Positions 42,913 through 52,254 of a DNA stretch of 64,000 nt are shown piece by piece. Position 1 is the stretch's first letter, and each line of letters opens with the position of its first letter. Position numbers and translations under genes: made by a program. The DNA comes from CAVWCQ01 sp963753545 (GTDB lineage Bacteria; Chloroflexota; Anaerolineae; Aggregatilineales; Aggregatilineaceae), in NCBI GenBank assembly GCA_963753545.1, contig CAVWCQ010000008.1, positions 806,001-870,000 of the forward strand, read 5' to 3'. The notes below the pieces were generated by a model. The model was not told where the DNA came from, did no database searches, and saw only the letters and a program-made list of their open reading frames with translations.

Positions 42913-43461
42913 TCAGGGCAAGAGGTGAATGTCCTCTCGGATGCGGATTGTTGGCTCCCAGGCAAAGCGGGCTGCAATGGCCGCCAACGGCACGTCGATC
43001 AACGGATGGACAAAGTCCGGGGCGAGATCGGCCAGAGGCAGGGCGATATAGGGGCGCTTCAGCGTGTCTGGATCGGGCAGCAGCAGATTGGGATGGGAGC
43101 GCTCGATAATCAGATTGCCGTAGAGGACCAGATCCAGATCAATGGTCCGCGCCGCATACTTATCTTCGGTGCGCACGCGGCCCAGGCTGGCCTCGATGGA
43201 TCGCAGGACATCATATTTCAGGACTGATGGGCGCAGCGGCGTTTCGATCCACAGCGCTGCATTCAAAAAATAGCCCTGCGTGGTCACCGTACTGCCGCTG
43301 GCATCCACCGGATCGGATTCATAAACGCGCGAGGCTGCCCGGATGTGAACGTGGGCGGCCAGCATCTGAACCGCTTGCAGGAGGTGGCGCTCTGGTTCAA
43401 TATTGGAACCCAGGGCCACAATGATTGGGCTAACGTTTAAAATCGGCTCGTTCTCGCTCAA
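42913..43461 (-). CDS. folK: 6-hydroxymethyl-7,8-dihydropterin pyrophosphokinase
   Basis: 182 residues. IIVALGSNIEPERHLLQAVQ is the canonical HPPK opening. RVYESDPV, FLNAALWIET, and RTIDLDLVLYGN with PDPDTLKRPYIALPLADLAP are the conserved catalytic loops and end. It transfers pyrophosphate from ATP to the pterin in folate synthesis. The start is probably TTG at 43461 (GGGGTGG upstream), inside folB and overlapping it by 32 nt, so the two are translationally coupled. Confidence 0.93.
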   Translation of the reverse strand: MSENEPILNVSPIIVALGSNIEPERHLLQAVQMLAAHVHIRAASRVYESDPVDASGSTVTTQGYFLNAALWIETPLRPSVLKYDVLRSIEASLGRVRTEDKYAARTIDLDLVLYGNLIIERSHPNLLLPDPDTLKRPYIALPLADLAPDFVHPLIDVPLAAIAARFAWEPTIRIREDIHLLP

Positions 43462-43804
43462 TTTCCACCCCAACCGACTGAGCAAAACGCAAGGCACCCG
43501 GTTTTTCGACGCGCACGATCACTTTTGTCGCGTCATGATCGACGACGCAGATGCGGGCGATGGCGGCAGCTAAGGCTTCTACCAGATAGTGCTGGGACAA
43601 CTCGACATAGGCAATGATGGCTTTGGTGATCGTCCGGTAGTTCAGGATATCGTCGGGGCTGTCCGATTCTCCGGCGGCGCGCATGTCGCAATAGAGAGTC
43701 AGATTGATCAGGATATCCTGCGCCTTTTCGCGTTCCCAGTCATTCAGACCGATGATTCCGCGCAGCAGCAGGTCCTTGATGATGATTTTGTCTTCGACAG
43801 GCAT
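43430..43804 (-). CDS. folB: Dihydroneopterin aldolase
   Basis: 124 residues with the FolB pattern: IIIKDLLLRGIIGLNDWERE, LNYRTITKAI with VELSQHYLVEALAAAIA (the active-site Glu/Lys helix region) and VIVRVEKPGALRFAQSVGVEI. It converts dihydroneopterin to hydroxymethyl-dihydropterin, the substrate of the overlapping folK. Together with folE at 46109 this forms a folate/pterin cluster on the reverse strand. Confidence 0.93.
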   Translation of the reverse strand: MPVEDKIIIKDLLLRGIIGLNDWEREKAQDILINLTLYCDMRAAGESDSPDDILNYRTITKAIIAYVELSQHYLVEALAAAIARICVVDHDATKVIVRVEKPGALRFAQSVGVEIERERADFKR

Positions 43805-43937
43805 AGGCGTACCTCCGTTCCCGGCAGCACGATACCATCCATTTTACGCGGGTTGCACAGTCTGAGCAAGGAAACCTCAGTTGGCACTTATCTCAGTCAT
43901 TTGTATATTCCATTTTACGCTTAATGAGCCAACAACT

Positions 43938-45020
43938 GTGACCGCCCACATTTTTATCAGCTACAGTAAACGGAACAAACAATACGCGCGCAGTCTGGCC
44001 GATCATCTGATCGCGTCTGGTTTTGACGTGTGGATCGATGACCGTATTGACTATGGTTCTCTGTGGGCCGATGTCATTCAGAAGGCCATTGAGGACTGCG
44101 CGGCCTTCATCGTGATCATGACTCCCGATTCGCGAGAAAGCCGCTGGGTCAAAACCGAATGCGAATATGCCACCCAGCAGGGGAAAAGAGTATTTCCGCT
44201 GCTGCTGGCGGGCGATGTCTTCTTCCGCTACGTGTCCGTTCAATACGTGAATGTCAGCGACGAATCGCTGCCCCCGGACGCCTTTTTGGATGAACTGGCA
44301 GAAGTCGCGCCGCGCAAACCAAGCCCCGGCGCGAACGTCACTGCGCCGGAAGCGAAAGAAATTACACAGCCTGCCTCCACTCCCCATTTCAGGCCAACGC
44401 GGCGGCTGATCACGCTCCTGTTTGGCGCGGGCATTGTGGCGGCCCTGGTGATCGCTGTGCTGCTGGTGCTGCAAAATCGTTCCTCCAAGGAACCTGAAAC
44501 GCACGCGTCCGACGGCGTGCCAACCCATGATGCTGAGGCGCTCGTGAGCGGACCTACGCAGGAAAGTGATTGCGGTCCTGACTGGTTTTTTGGAAACGAA
44601 CACGCTTTGCCTGGGGATTGCCCAATATCGGGAGCCGACCAGTTCGAGGGATTCATCCAGCGGTTCGGAGAAGGTGTGCTGATCGGTATGGACGCCGCCC
44701 AGGGACACTATTTCGTGCTGCATCATGATGGCACCTACGAGGATATCGTTGCCGATTTTACCAAATCTACTGACCGAATTGCGGCCTGTGCTATTGAAAC
44801 GGTTCTCGGGTTTAGCGAGGCCATGTCCTATTCAGGTTCCGCCGATGAAGTTATCGGCTGTCCCGTCGAGATCCTGCACACGGAAGAAGTCAGCTATCAA
44901 AGCAGCATCGCTGCCAGCGGCATTGTCGTCTACCTGGGAACGACAGACGGCGGTGTGTTCCGGCTTGAAGCGCCTTCATCCCGGCCTGGGATAGGCGGGA
45001 CGTGGCGGCGCATCCAATAA
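43938..45020 (+). CDS. TIR-domain protein with one membrane helix and an extracytoplasmic domain
   Basis: 360 residues if GTG at 43938 is used; a TTG at 43881 behind AAGGAAA would add 19. TIR domain: HIFISYSKRNKQYARSLADH, FDVWIDDRIDYGSLWADV, AAFIVIMTPDS and SRWVKTECEYAT with a Glu at the NADase position. A helix near residue 180 (LLFGAGIVAALVIAVLLVLQ) leads to an extracytoplasmic domain of about 155 residues with four Cys (CGPDWFFG, GDCPISG, IAACAIE, VIGCPVE), perhaps two disulfides. It lies opposite to and between the folate genes folB and the pteridine-reductase-like SDR, and is convergent with the latter by 3 nt. Confidence 0.82.
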   Translation: MTAHIFISYSKRNKQYARSLADHLIASGFDVWIDDRIDYGSLWADVIQKAIEDCAAFIVIMTPDSRESRWVKTECEYATQQGKRVFPLLLAGDVFFRYVSVQYVNVSDESLPPDAFLDELAEVAPRKPSPGANVTAPEAKEITQPASTPHFRPTRRLITLLFGAGIVAALVIAVLLVLQNRSSKEPETHASDGVPTHDAEALVSGPTQESDCGPDWFFGNEHALPGDCPISGADQFEGFIQRFGEGVLIGMDAAQGHYFVLHHDGTYEDIVADFTKSTDRIAACAIETVLGFSEAMSYSGSADEVIGCPVEILHTEEVSYQSSIAASGIVVYLGTTDGGVFRLEAPSSRPGIGGTWRRIQ

Positions 45021-45023
45021 TCC

Positions 45024-45785
45024 TCAATAAGGCCGCGCGCCGATCAGGTGTTCGCCGCCATCAACCGGGATTACCGCCCCGGTAATGAAGTCATTCTTCG
45101 CCAAAAAGATGACCGTCTGTTGGATAAATCCTGGATTTCCGGTGCGTTTGAGCGGCACGGCATCGCCCATGCTGTTCCAGCGTTCGCTGTCCATGTTCGC
45201 TGGGGGCAAAATCGCGCCGGGGATAATCGCGTTCACCCGGATGCCGGGCGCAAGCTCATAAGCGGTGATACGCGTCAGGTGGAGCAGTCCCGCTTTGCTG
45301 ACGCCGTGCTGGACAAAGTTGTGCCAGGGGTTCAGGCCCGCCAGATCGGAAATGTTGATGATCGCGGCGGGTTCCCCGGCATCGCGCTCAACAGCGCGCA
45401 TCAGGCGGGCAGCCTGCTGGATCATCAGGAAGGGCGCAGTCAGGTTGACGTCAAGCGCCTCTTGCCAGCTTTCCGTGCTGATCTGGTCAAACGGCTCTTT
45501 GATGAAGTTCGAGGCGCTGTTGACCAGCACATCCAGCCTCCCAAAGTGATCGCGCACCTGTTGGAACAGCGCTTCGATCTGGGCCGGATCGTGCAGATCG
45601 GCCTGGATGGGCATGGCTTCGACGCCGAGCGTCGCGATCTCGTTGCTGGTCTGGCTGGCTGCTTCCGCCGATCCGCCATAGTGGACGACCACGTGCGCGC
45701 CTTCATGGGCCAGGGCCAGCGCAATCGCCTTGCCGACACGGTGCGCCCCGCCGCTCACCAGCGCTACTTTGCCTCGAAGCTCCAT
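45024..45785 (-). CDS. Short-chain dehydrogenase, pteridine-reductase-like
   Basis: 253 residues from ATG at 45785 (AGGAGGGGG upstream). The cofactor motif SGGAHRVGKAIALAL contains the Arg that marks PTR1/FolM-like SDRs. LVNSASNFIKEPF and IINISDLAG follow. The catalytic Tyr is replaced by His (FVQHGVSKAGLLHLTR), with Lys kept. Its position between folE and folB suggests a pterin or dihydrofolate reduction role; this is inference from context and motif. Confidence 0.8.
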   Translation of the reverse strand: MELRGKVALVSGGAHRVGKAIALALAHEGAHVVVHYGGSAEAASQTSNEIATLGVEAMPIQADLHDPAQIEALFQQVRDHFGRLDVLVNSASNFIKEPFDQISTESWQEALDVNLTAPFLMIQQAARLMRAVERDAGEPAAIINISDLAGLNPWHNFVQHGVSKAGLLHLTRITAYELAPGIRVNAIIPGAILPPANMDSERWNSMGDAVPLKRTGNPGFIQQTVIFLAKNDFITGAVIPVDGGEHLIGARPY

Positions 45786-45904
45786 GATCTGATCCCCCTC
45801 CTGAGAAAAGACGTCACCACCAAGGGGCGAAGCTACCCTCGCCTGTGCATCCTTGTGAGTAGGGTGGCTACGCTTGGCCCTACCCAATAAACGTCAAGTT
45901 AAGA

Positions 45905-46080
45905 AATAGACGTTGTGGATAGCGGGCGCAGGCCCTCATCCCCTGCCCCATCCCGTCCGAACAAGTTCGGCACGTAAAAATAACGGGGGGAAGGGGAAAA
46001 CGATTTAGAAAAGAGCGTTCCCGTGCTTAAGTTGACACGAATCGGGTAGGGCAAGCCCTACCCCTACGATTCTGTGCGCC
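45905..46080. repeat. Dispersed hairpin repeat plus conserved tail
   Basis: CCCTCATCCC, the palindrome CGAACAAGTTCG, GGGGGGAAGGGG and AAAACGATTTAGAAAAGAGC recur from 20250 and 26165. A GGGTAGGGCAAGCCCTACCCC hairpin follows. No gene is seen in 45786-46108. Confidence 0.7.
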
Positions 46081-46108
46081 GTCTTCGCTTTTTTTGTCTC
46101 TGTGAGAT

Positions 46109-46747
46109 TTACCGGTTTAACAGGCGGTAAAACTCGTCGCGCAGGGCTGGATTGGTGCGGAACTCGCCGCGCCGGGCGGTCGTGACCATATTCACATCAT
46201 GCTTTTTGACGCCGCGCAGTGACGCGCAACTGTGCTGGCCTTCGACCATGACCATCACGCCCATAGGATCGAGCGCTTCCTCAATGGCGTCCGCGATTTC
46301 GTTGGTCAGCCGCTCCTGAATTTGCAGGCGGCGGGCAAACATATCGACAATGCGCGGAATCTTGCTCAGGCCAACGACCTGCTTGCACGGGATGTAAGCG
46401 ACATGCACTTTCCCGACGAATGGCAGCATGTGGTGCTCGCACATCGACGCATAATCAATATTGGCGACCATCACCATCTCGCCTTCGCCGTATTCCACGT
46501 CAAAGAGCGCCCCGTTGATGACCGCTTCCAGGTTCTGATGGTACCCTTCGAGCAGTTCGCCGTACATCTTCGCGACACGGTGCGGTGTCTTGAGCAGGCC
46601 ATCCCGGTTCGGGTCTTCCCCGACGTGGAGCAGGATTTTGCGAACTGCTTCCTCGATGCCGCCCTCCGAGTTGAGTTCCTCGAACGGATCGTAATCGGGG
46701 AGGGGGACATTGTTCCCGTTGCTGTGCAGTTTTCCATTACTGGACAT
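46109..46747 (-). CDS. folE: GTP cyclohydrolase I
   Basis: 212 residues. TPHRVAKMYGELLEGYHQNL, the zinc/active-site CEHHMLPFVGKVHVAYIP and GLSKIPRIVDMFARRLQIQE are diagnostic of FolE, as is QHSCASLRGVKKHD near the C terminus. It makes dihydroneopterin triphosphate from GTP, the first step of folate or other pterin synthesis. The N-terminal 25 residues are a low-complexity extension. It is transcribed towards the SDR, folB and folK genes, 323 nt before the SDR. Confidence 0.95.
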   Translation of the reverse strand: MSSNGKLHSNGNNVPLPDYDPFEELNSEGGIEEAVRKILLHVGEDPNRDGLLKTPHRVAKMYGELLEGYHQNLEAVINGALFDVEYGEGEMVMVANIDYASMCEHHMLPFVGKVHVAYIPCKQVVGLSKIPRIVDMFARRLQIQERLTNEIADAIEEALDPMGVMVMVEGQHSCASLRGVKKHDVNMVTTARRGEFRTNPALRDEFYRLLNR

Positions 46748-46954
46748 GTATCCTTGCTCCTTGTGTTTGCGTGTATCCCATCACACCTTAGATGCATATT
46801 CTCAAATAAAGGATACATAAATCAGATAAGTATTTGTTTAGAAATACGCAAGATTCCTATGAGAGATTATAGTTAAAATGGTGCGGCGAGGTTGCTATAA
46901 TCTGGACGCGCCTGTCCAGGCACCGGAGGAATAGTGCGCAGTCTGCCTGCTCTT

Positions 46955-47115
46955 TTGGTGGCGGCGCTGGTCCGGGTGATGATTACACGGTTGATCACAC
47001 GGCATCGTCGTTTGTCGTTGATCCCGATGGCAAACTGGCGATTGTTTTCCCGTACAATACCGATCCGGCGGTTATCGCGCTGCGCATCCGCATGCTGTTG
47101 GACAAAGGAGCCTGA
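46955..47115 (+). pseudogene. C-terminal fragment of an SCO1/SenC-like gene
   Basis: The reading frame ending at TGA 47113-47115 gives GDDYTVDHTASSFVVDPDGK and LAIVFPYNTDPAVI. This is the typical end of SCO1/SenC copper-delivery proteins, including the conserved His of the YxVDHT motif. The CxxxC domain is absent and a TATAAT-like box lies just upstream, so only a remnant remains. Confidence 0.6.
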
Positions 47116-47120
47116 ACGGG

Positions 47121-47504
47121 ATGGAACGAGAACGAGCCAGCCGCTTGATTCACGGTTATATGGAGGGATGGATCGCGGGCAATTTGCCGCAGATTCTCGA
47201 TACACTGGACCCTGACTGTCTGATCATCGAATCGCATGGCCCGACCTATCGCGGCGTGGATCATGTCCGGCGCTGGGTCGAAACGTGGTTCGCACCGGGA
47301 AGCCGGGTGGATCACTGGACGCTCTCTTCTTTCGTATTTGAGGGCGATATGGCGGCCTTCGAGTGGGAGTTCACCTGCACGGTTGATGGCATCCAGTACC
47401 AGTTCGATGGGGCAAGTGTGGCGCACTTCCGTGGGGATCGGATCGTGGCGCTGCGCGAATACCGCATGACTGCCGTCCCCTATGAATGGACGGGCATTGA
47501 GTAG
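47121..47504 (+). CDS. SnoaL-like/NTF2-fold protein
   Basis: 127 residues, GGAG before ATG at 47121. Helical start (RASRLIHGYMEGWIAGNLPQ), LDTLDPDCLIIESHGPTYRG and HVRRWVETWF are typical of SnoaL/DUF4440-type NTF2-like proteins, followed by a curved beta sheet. These bind or convert small molecules; no specific function is evident. The start lies 5 nt after the SCO1-like relic. Confidence 0.78.
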   Translation: MERERASRLIHGYMEGWIAGNLPQILDTLDPDCLIIESHGPTYRGVDHVRRWVETWFAPGSRVDHWTLSSFVFEGDMAAFEWEFTCTVDGIQYQFDGASVAHFRGDRIVALREYRMTAVPYEWTGIE

Positions 47505-47577
47505 GCGCTTGCCGTGATCGGGCGGCCCGTTATAATGGGGATTGTGTATGATCTCCCAGCGAAACGAGGCCGCTGCC

Positions 47578-48384
47578 ATGTTAGTTCAGGAACAGATGAT
47601 CGAGCGCGTGCGCACGCTGTGCCGCGACGACAGCCGTGTTAACGCCGCGATGATGTATGGCTCCTTCACGCGGGGGGAAGGGGATGCCTTCTCCGATATC
47701 GAATTCCTCCTCTTCTTTGAAAATGCCGCGTTCGAGAGTGTGGATCACCGTACCTGGCTGGAACAGATCGCGCCTGTTGAACTGCTCTTTGTCAACGAAT
47801 TTGGCGTCACGACGGCCATTTTCGACAACCTGATCCGGGGCGAATTTCATTTTCACCGCGTCTCGGAGATGACGATTGCCGAGTCCTGGCGCGGCGTGAT
47901 CACGTTTCCGACGCTGGAAAGCACGCTGCTGGTGGATAAAACGGGCCAGCTAAGACCCTATCTCCAGCCGATCATCGGCCCGCCGCTCGATCCCGGCGAT
48001 GCAAACGGTGTGCAGTTTACGGTGAACTGTTTTTTGAACTGGACGTGGTTCGGCCTCAATGTGCTGCACCGGGGTGAATATGCCCGCGCCCTGGAACTGC
48101 TGGGGGCGGTTCAGCGCCAGTTGTTAAAGTTGGCCCGGCTGGCGGAAGGCAAAACCGCCAACTATCTCACGCCGTCCAAGGGGCTGGAACAGGATCTATC
48201 GCCAGACGCCTACTCCCGCTTCCGGTCCTGCACGGCGGTGCTGGATAACGAGCCGCTGGAATGGGCGTACTTCCAGGCGTGGACATGGGGCGGTGAACTG
48301 CTGGATCAGTTGGGTGAGCGCTTCGGCGTGAATGTCTACCCGGAGCTGCGGGCGCGCATCAGCGAACGTTTGAAGACGATCTGA
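47578..48384 (+). CDS. Lincosamide nucleotidyltransferase-like protein (Lnu(F)/LinB type)
   Basis: 268 residues from ATG at 47578 with GAGG upstream. MIERVRTLCRDDSRVNAAMM leads to the nucleotidyltransferase signature YGSFTRGEGDAFSDIEFLLF, which has the Gly-Ser and the two metal-binding acidic residues. The length and domain order match Lnu(F)/LinB enzymes, which adenylylate lincosamides. Here it sits in ordinary chromosomal context without nearby mobile genes, so a native role is possible and drug resistance is not demonstrated. Confidence 0.75.
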   Translation: MLVQEQMIERVRTLCRDDSRVNAAMMYGSFTRGEGDAFSDIEFLLFFENAAFESVDHRTWLEQIAPVELLFVNEFGVTTAIFDNLIRGEFHFHRVSEMTIAESWRGVITFPTLESTLLVDKTGQLRPYLQPIIGPPLDPGDANGVQFTVNCFLNWTWFGLNVLHRGEYARALELLGAVQRQLLKLARLAEGKTANYLTPSKGLEQDLSPDAYSRFRSCTAVLDNEPLEWAYFQAWTWGGELLDQLGERFGVNVYPELRARISERLKTI

Positions 48385-48485
48385 GAACGTGTATGGTAAG
48401 TAATCTATTTTCGATGTGATCAAAGGCGGCATTCGCTCCGTTGGGCCTCGGCTTCTCCTTCAGAGGCCCGACACGGCACGAATAT

Positions 48486-49082
<597 letters not shown>

Positions 49083-49123
49083 GATCAAGCTCCTTCAACA
49101 TCTGGCGATTTATGGTCAATAAA

Positions 49124-49152
49124 AAGATAGCACAGATGTTCTAAGGCGGCAA
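49124..49152 (-). promoter_or_regulatory. Promoter with AGAACATCTGTGCT operator
   Basis: On the reverse strand, TTGCCG (49152-49147) and TATCTT (49129-49124) are 17 nt apart, with the operator at 49142-49129. The expected start lies about 35 nt before the reductase ATG. Confidence 0.6.
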
Positions 49153-49266
49153 ATCAGACCACGGCTCCAAGTATCTGAGCCGCCAGTAGACGCAGGCGAA
49201 AAGCCGCAAGTACAAGCATCAGCACGAAAAGCCGCCTCTAAGAGAGAAAAAAGAGCAAAACTCACT

Positions 49267-50760
49267 CTAGAATGTATTCATCGTCTCCCAGAACCACCAC
49301 ATAAAGATTGTGACGAGCATGAGGTAGATGGCTGAGACACGCACCAGCAGGTTGATCCAGGCCCGCGTGTTTTTCCGCGCCTGCCGCACGAAGAAGACCA
49401 GCAGATAACCCGCCGGGAGCGAGAGCAGCACCAGCGGAAAGGCGATCATCTTCAGGGCGCGCTGTTCCCGGTAAAAATCATCGTTATAGACGCTCAATTC
49501 CCCAAAATTCTCGAAGGTACGGACGACTCGCTCGAATACGTTCATCGTATCGGCGCGTTCCAGCGAGTCGCTGACTTTGATAAACATGCCATGCTGGCCC
49601 ATCACCCAGTAGCCGCCGCTTGCAGCGGGCAGCAGTTCGGTCTGGGTGCCGCGCCGATCCAGAAAACTCGTGTCGGTAGTCAGTGTTTTGCGCAGCTTGC
49701 CGCCCAGTTCGCTCACCGCCATGCCGTCTTCAGTGCGGCGGAGCGTCAGCCAGCGATCATCCAACTGCCACGCGCGCTGCGGGAAGCTCACGCCGGGTAT
49801 CCATTCCAGGCCGCTGGGCTGAATGACGTAATCGGAGGCATAAAAACTCTGCGGATCCGCCAGGGCGGGCGTTTCGAGGCGGGTGATCTGCCCGTTTTGC
49901 CACTGGTAGGGCGCGCCATTCAATCCCCAGTTGAGCGCACCGCCAGGAGATCGATCAAAGAGAGTGCCCAGCCCGGTAACTGTCCCGGCATCGCCGCGAA
50001 CAACCTGCCCTTCAGATAGATCGCTGATGGGAATCGTGCCGACAGGTCCAGCAGCGCCGCTCTGATCGGAGGCCAGGAGTGTGACCCCCTCGTCCGCCAC
50101 GCCGGGCAGCACCGCGTAGAGCAGCCACCAGCCATCCGACTGCTGGTTGGCAAGCTGGAGCGAACAGACAGCCGCTTCGCTGCATATCGCCGGGCGGGGG
50201 ATAGGGATCGGATCGTTCCATGCGCCATCCCCATAAACGTGGAGCGCCGGACCAGCTTCGCTTACGGCTAGCAGATTGAGTGCATCTCCATTCCAGGCAA
50301 ATCCTACGATCTGACCCGCGGCGGGTAGGGGGATCGTCTCCACGCCGCCGGACTCGTTCAGGCGGTAGATCGCGTGGACGTCGGGGCTGCCCCAGGCGAC
50401 CGCCAGATCGCCGGAATCGGAACGAGCCAGCGCCTGAATCTGCGTGTCAGGTGTTTCGGGCAGGGGCCAATCGAGCCGCGCTTTGCTCTTGTCCAGGTCA
50501 AAGCGAGTCATACCCCAGGCTGCATCCGCGCCTTCTTCATAGTTGCAGTAGCGCCAGATGACATCTTCCTGATCAACAAAGGCAGGTCCGGTGCAGGTCT
50601 GGCGGAAGGGATCGAGTTTTTCGCCTTGCTGCACCAATTCGGTATAACGCGCCGGGGATGGATTGGTTGCGGCGACATAAAAGAAGCGCATCCAGGCCAC
50701 CCAGCAGAGGAAGAAGGCAATCGCAAAAATGGCAACCGTAAGCTTATCCAGTCTGGCCAT
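49267..50760 (-). CDS. Membrane protein with extracytoplasmic beta-propeller-like domain
   Basis: 497 residues from ATG at 50760 (GAGGGGATATC upstream). An N-terminal helix (VAIFAIAFFLCWVAWMRFFY) is followed by about 370 extracytoplasmic residues. Recurring segments there (QALARSDSGDLAVAW, IVGFAWNGDALNLLAV) resemble beta-propeller blades. Two C-terminal helices complete it (IAFPLVLLSLPAGYLLVFF and LVRVSAIYLMLVTIFMWWF). There is no recognised enzyme motif. It is monocistronic and divergent from the glycoside-hydrolase-like gene. Confidence 0.65.
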   Translation of the reverse strand: MARLDKLTVAIFAIAFFLCWVAWMRFFYVAATNPSPARYTELVQQGEKLDPFRQTCTGPAFVDQEDVIWRYCNYEEGADAAWGMTRFDLDKSKARLDWPLPETPDTQIQALARSDSGDLAVAWGSPDVHAIYRLNESGGVETIPLPAAGQIVGFAWNGDALNLLAVSEAGPALHVYGDGAWNDPIPIPRPAICSEAAVCSLQLANQQSDGWWLLYAVLPGVADEGVTLLASDQSGAAGPVGTIPISDLSEGQVVRGDAGTVTGLGTLFDRSPGGALNWGLNGAPYQWQNGQITRLETPALADPQSFYASDYVIQPSGLEWIPGVSFPQRAWQLDDRWLTLRRTEDGMAVSELGGKLRKTLTTDTSFLDRRGTQTELLPAASGGYWVMGQHGMFIKVSDSLERADTMNVFERVVRTFENFGELSVYNDDFYREQRALKMIAFPLVLLSLPAGYLLVFFVRQARKNTRAWINLLVRVSAIYLMLVTIFMWWFWETMNTF

Positions 50761-50863
50761 GATATCCCCTCGATCAGCCATAAGTCCATTCGGAGCATAT
50801 CATAGAGCTTCCGCAGAGAGCAACCCGTTTGACATTCATGCTCCCAAAGCTACAATAAAACCT

Positions 50864-52142
50864 ATGCGACAATTCAAACTGATTCTCATACTCACGGCAA
50901 CGCTGGTGCTGGCCGCGCTGCTACTCAGCCATGCATGGTCAAGGGCCAGCGGCCTTTTTCAGGTGACCCCCACGCCCGGCTTTGGCTCGATTATTGGTCC
51001 CGGTTACACCCCGCCTGTTGTGGCGACGCCAATGCCTGTCGATGTGCGGAGGCCGCCCTGCCAGGTGGTGGTGACCCAACCCCAGGTGGCGTTGTATGGC
51101 ACGCCGGACGCGCTCTCTCAGCCCACCGGAACCGCTTCCTATCTGAACCAGTTCGTGGTAAGCGAAGTGCGGCCCGATGGCTGGGTATCCACCGACCAGG
51201 GCTGGCTGACTTCTGTCCAGCGGCGCGATGCTACAGGACACGCGCCCCTGTGCCATTTTGGAAGGACGCCTGCCGCGAACCACCGTTTTTGGCCTGCATC
51301 TGGTCAACACAACGGGCGCGCCCGATGTACTGAGCGTCGCCCAACGTCTGGCTGATAACGGGACTCCGCTTGCGACGGTAAAGGGGCTGAATGGGACGGA
51401 AGGACTGCTCGATCAGGTCAAGCAGATTTCGCCCCAGACGACGATTATTTACCGCTCACTCTATACATCCAATGGGGAAATTGACTGCCCGACAGACCTG
51501 GACACCGCGCCCGATCTGGCGGTTCTCGCTCAGCAGTGGATGGACAGCCTGCAACAGGCATGGGCGGCGATCAACGCCGATTATTACGAACTCATGAATG
51601 AGTGCGGCGGGAGCATCGAGCGCCAAACTCAATTCTCGATTGAAGCGATGAAGCTGGCTAACCAGCAGGGGCGCTGCCTGCTGCTTTATTCCTTCACAGC
51701 GGGGCAGCCTGCCGCCGAAGATTTCATCAAGATTCTGCCCGCCGTCGAATTTGCCCTGCAAAACCCATGCCGCCCTGGGCAGTATCATGGCATCGCCATG
51801 CACGGCTACAGCTTTGAAGACGGTGTGGGGCTTTCGGAGGCGGACCCCTGGATGACGCTTCGCCACCGGCAGTTATATGCGGCTCTGGTCTCGGCCCTAC
51901 CCGAAGTCAAAAATATCCCGTTTTACCTGACGGAGGCCGGGATCGGCGGCGGCGGCTTCCTCAATATGCCGCCCTGCGATCTCGTGGTGCGGGATGTCGT
52001 GCAGTACACCTACCAGCTTGAGCAGGATCCCTACGTGCGCGGCTACAACGAGTGGAGTTTTGGGGCCGGGACGCGCTGGTACGATCTCACGCCCTGCCTG
52101 GAGGGGATCGGTACGGCGCTGATCACCTATTACAACAACTAG
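50864..52142 (+). CDS. Secreted glycoside hydrolase clan-A-like protein (frameshifted)
   Basis: ATG at 50864 opens a signal/anchor helix (LILILTATLVLAALLLSHAW). An SH3-like segment follows (VALYGTPDALSQPTGTASYL, then GWVSTDQGWLTSVQ). CCCC at 51245-51248 has one base too many; the rest reads in the next frame as a TIM-barrel-like domain with NE in YYELMNECGG and a second Glu in FYLTEAGIGGGGF. These fit acid/base and nucleophile of clan GH-A. It is a paralogue of the LysM protein at 1317-2790. Restored length is about 425 residues. A terminator follows. Confidence 0.72.
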
Positions 52143-52173
52143 GGGCGCGGCGGCTGGCAGAGAAAACAAAAGT

Positions 52174-52216
52174 CCGCTAAAGAGGCTGGAAAGAGTCCCT
52201 TTAGCGGGCTTTTTTG
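52174..52216 (+). terminator. Terminator
   Basis: CCGCTAAAG (52174-52182) pairs with CTTTAGCGG (52199-52207), followed by GCTTTTTTG. It serves the plus-strand gene and could also serve the convergent LapA gene. Confidence 0.85.
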
Positions 52217-52254
52217 TTGTTCCTGGCCGGATTGTTTTGACCTCCGGCGGTCCG

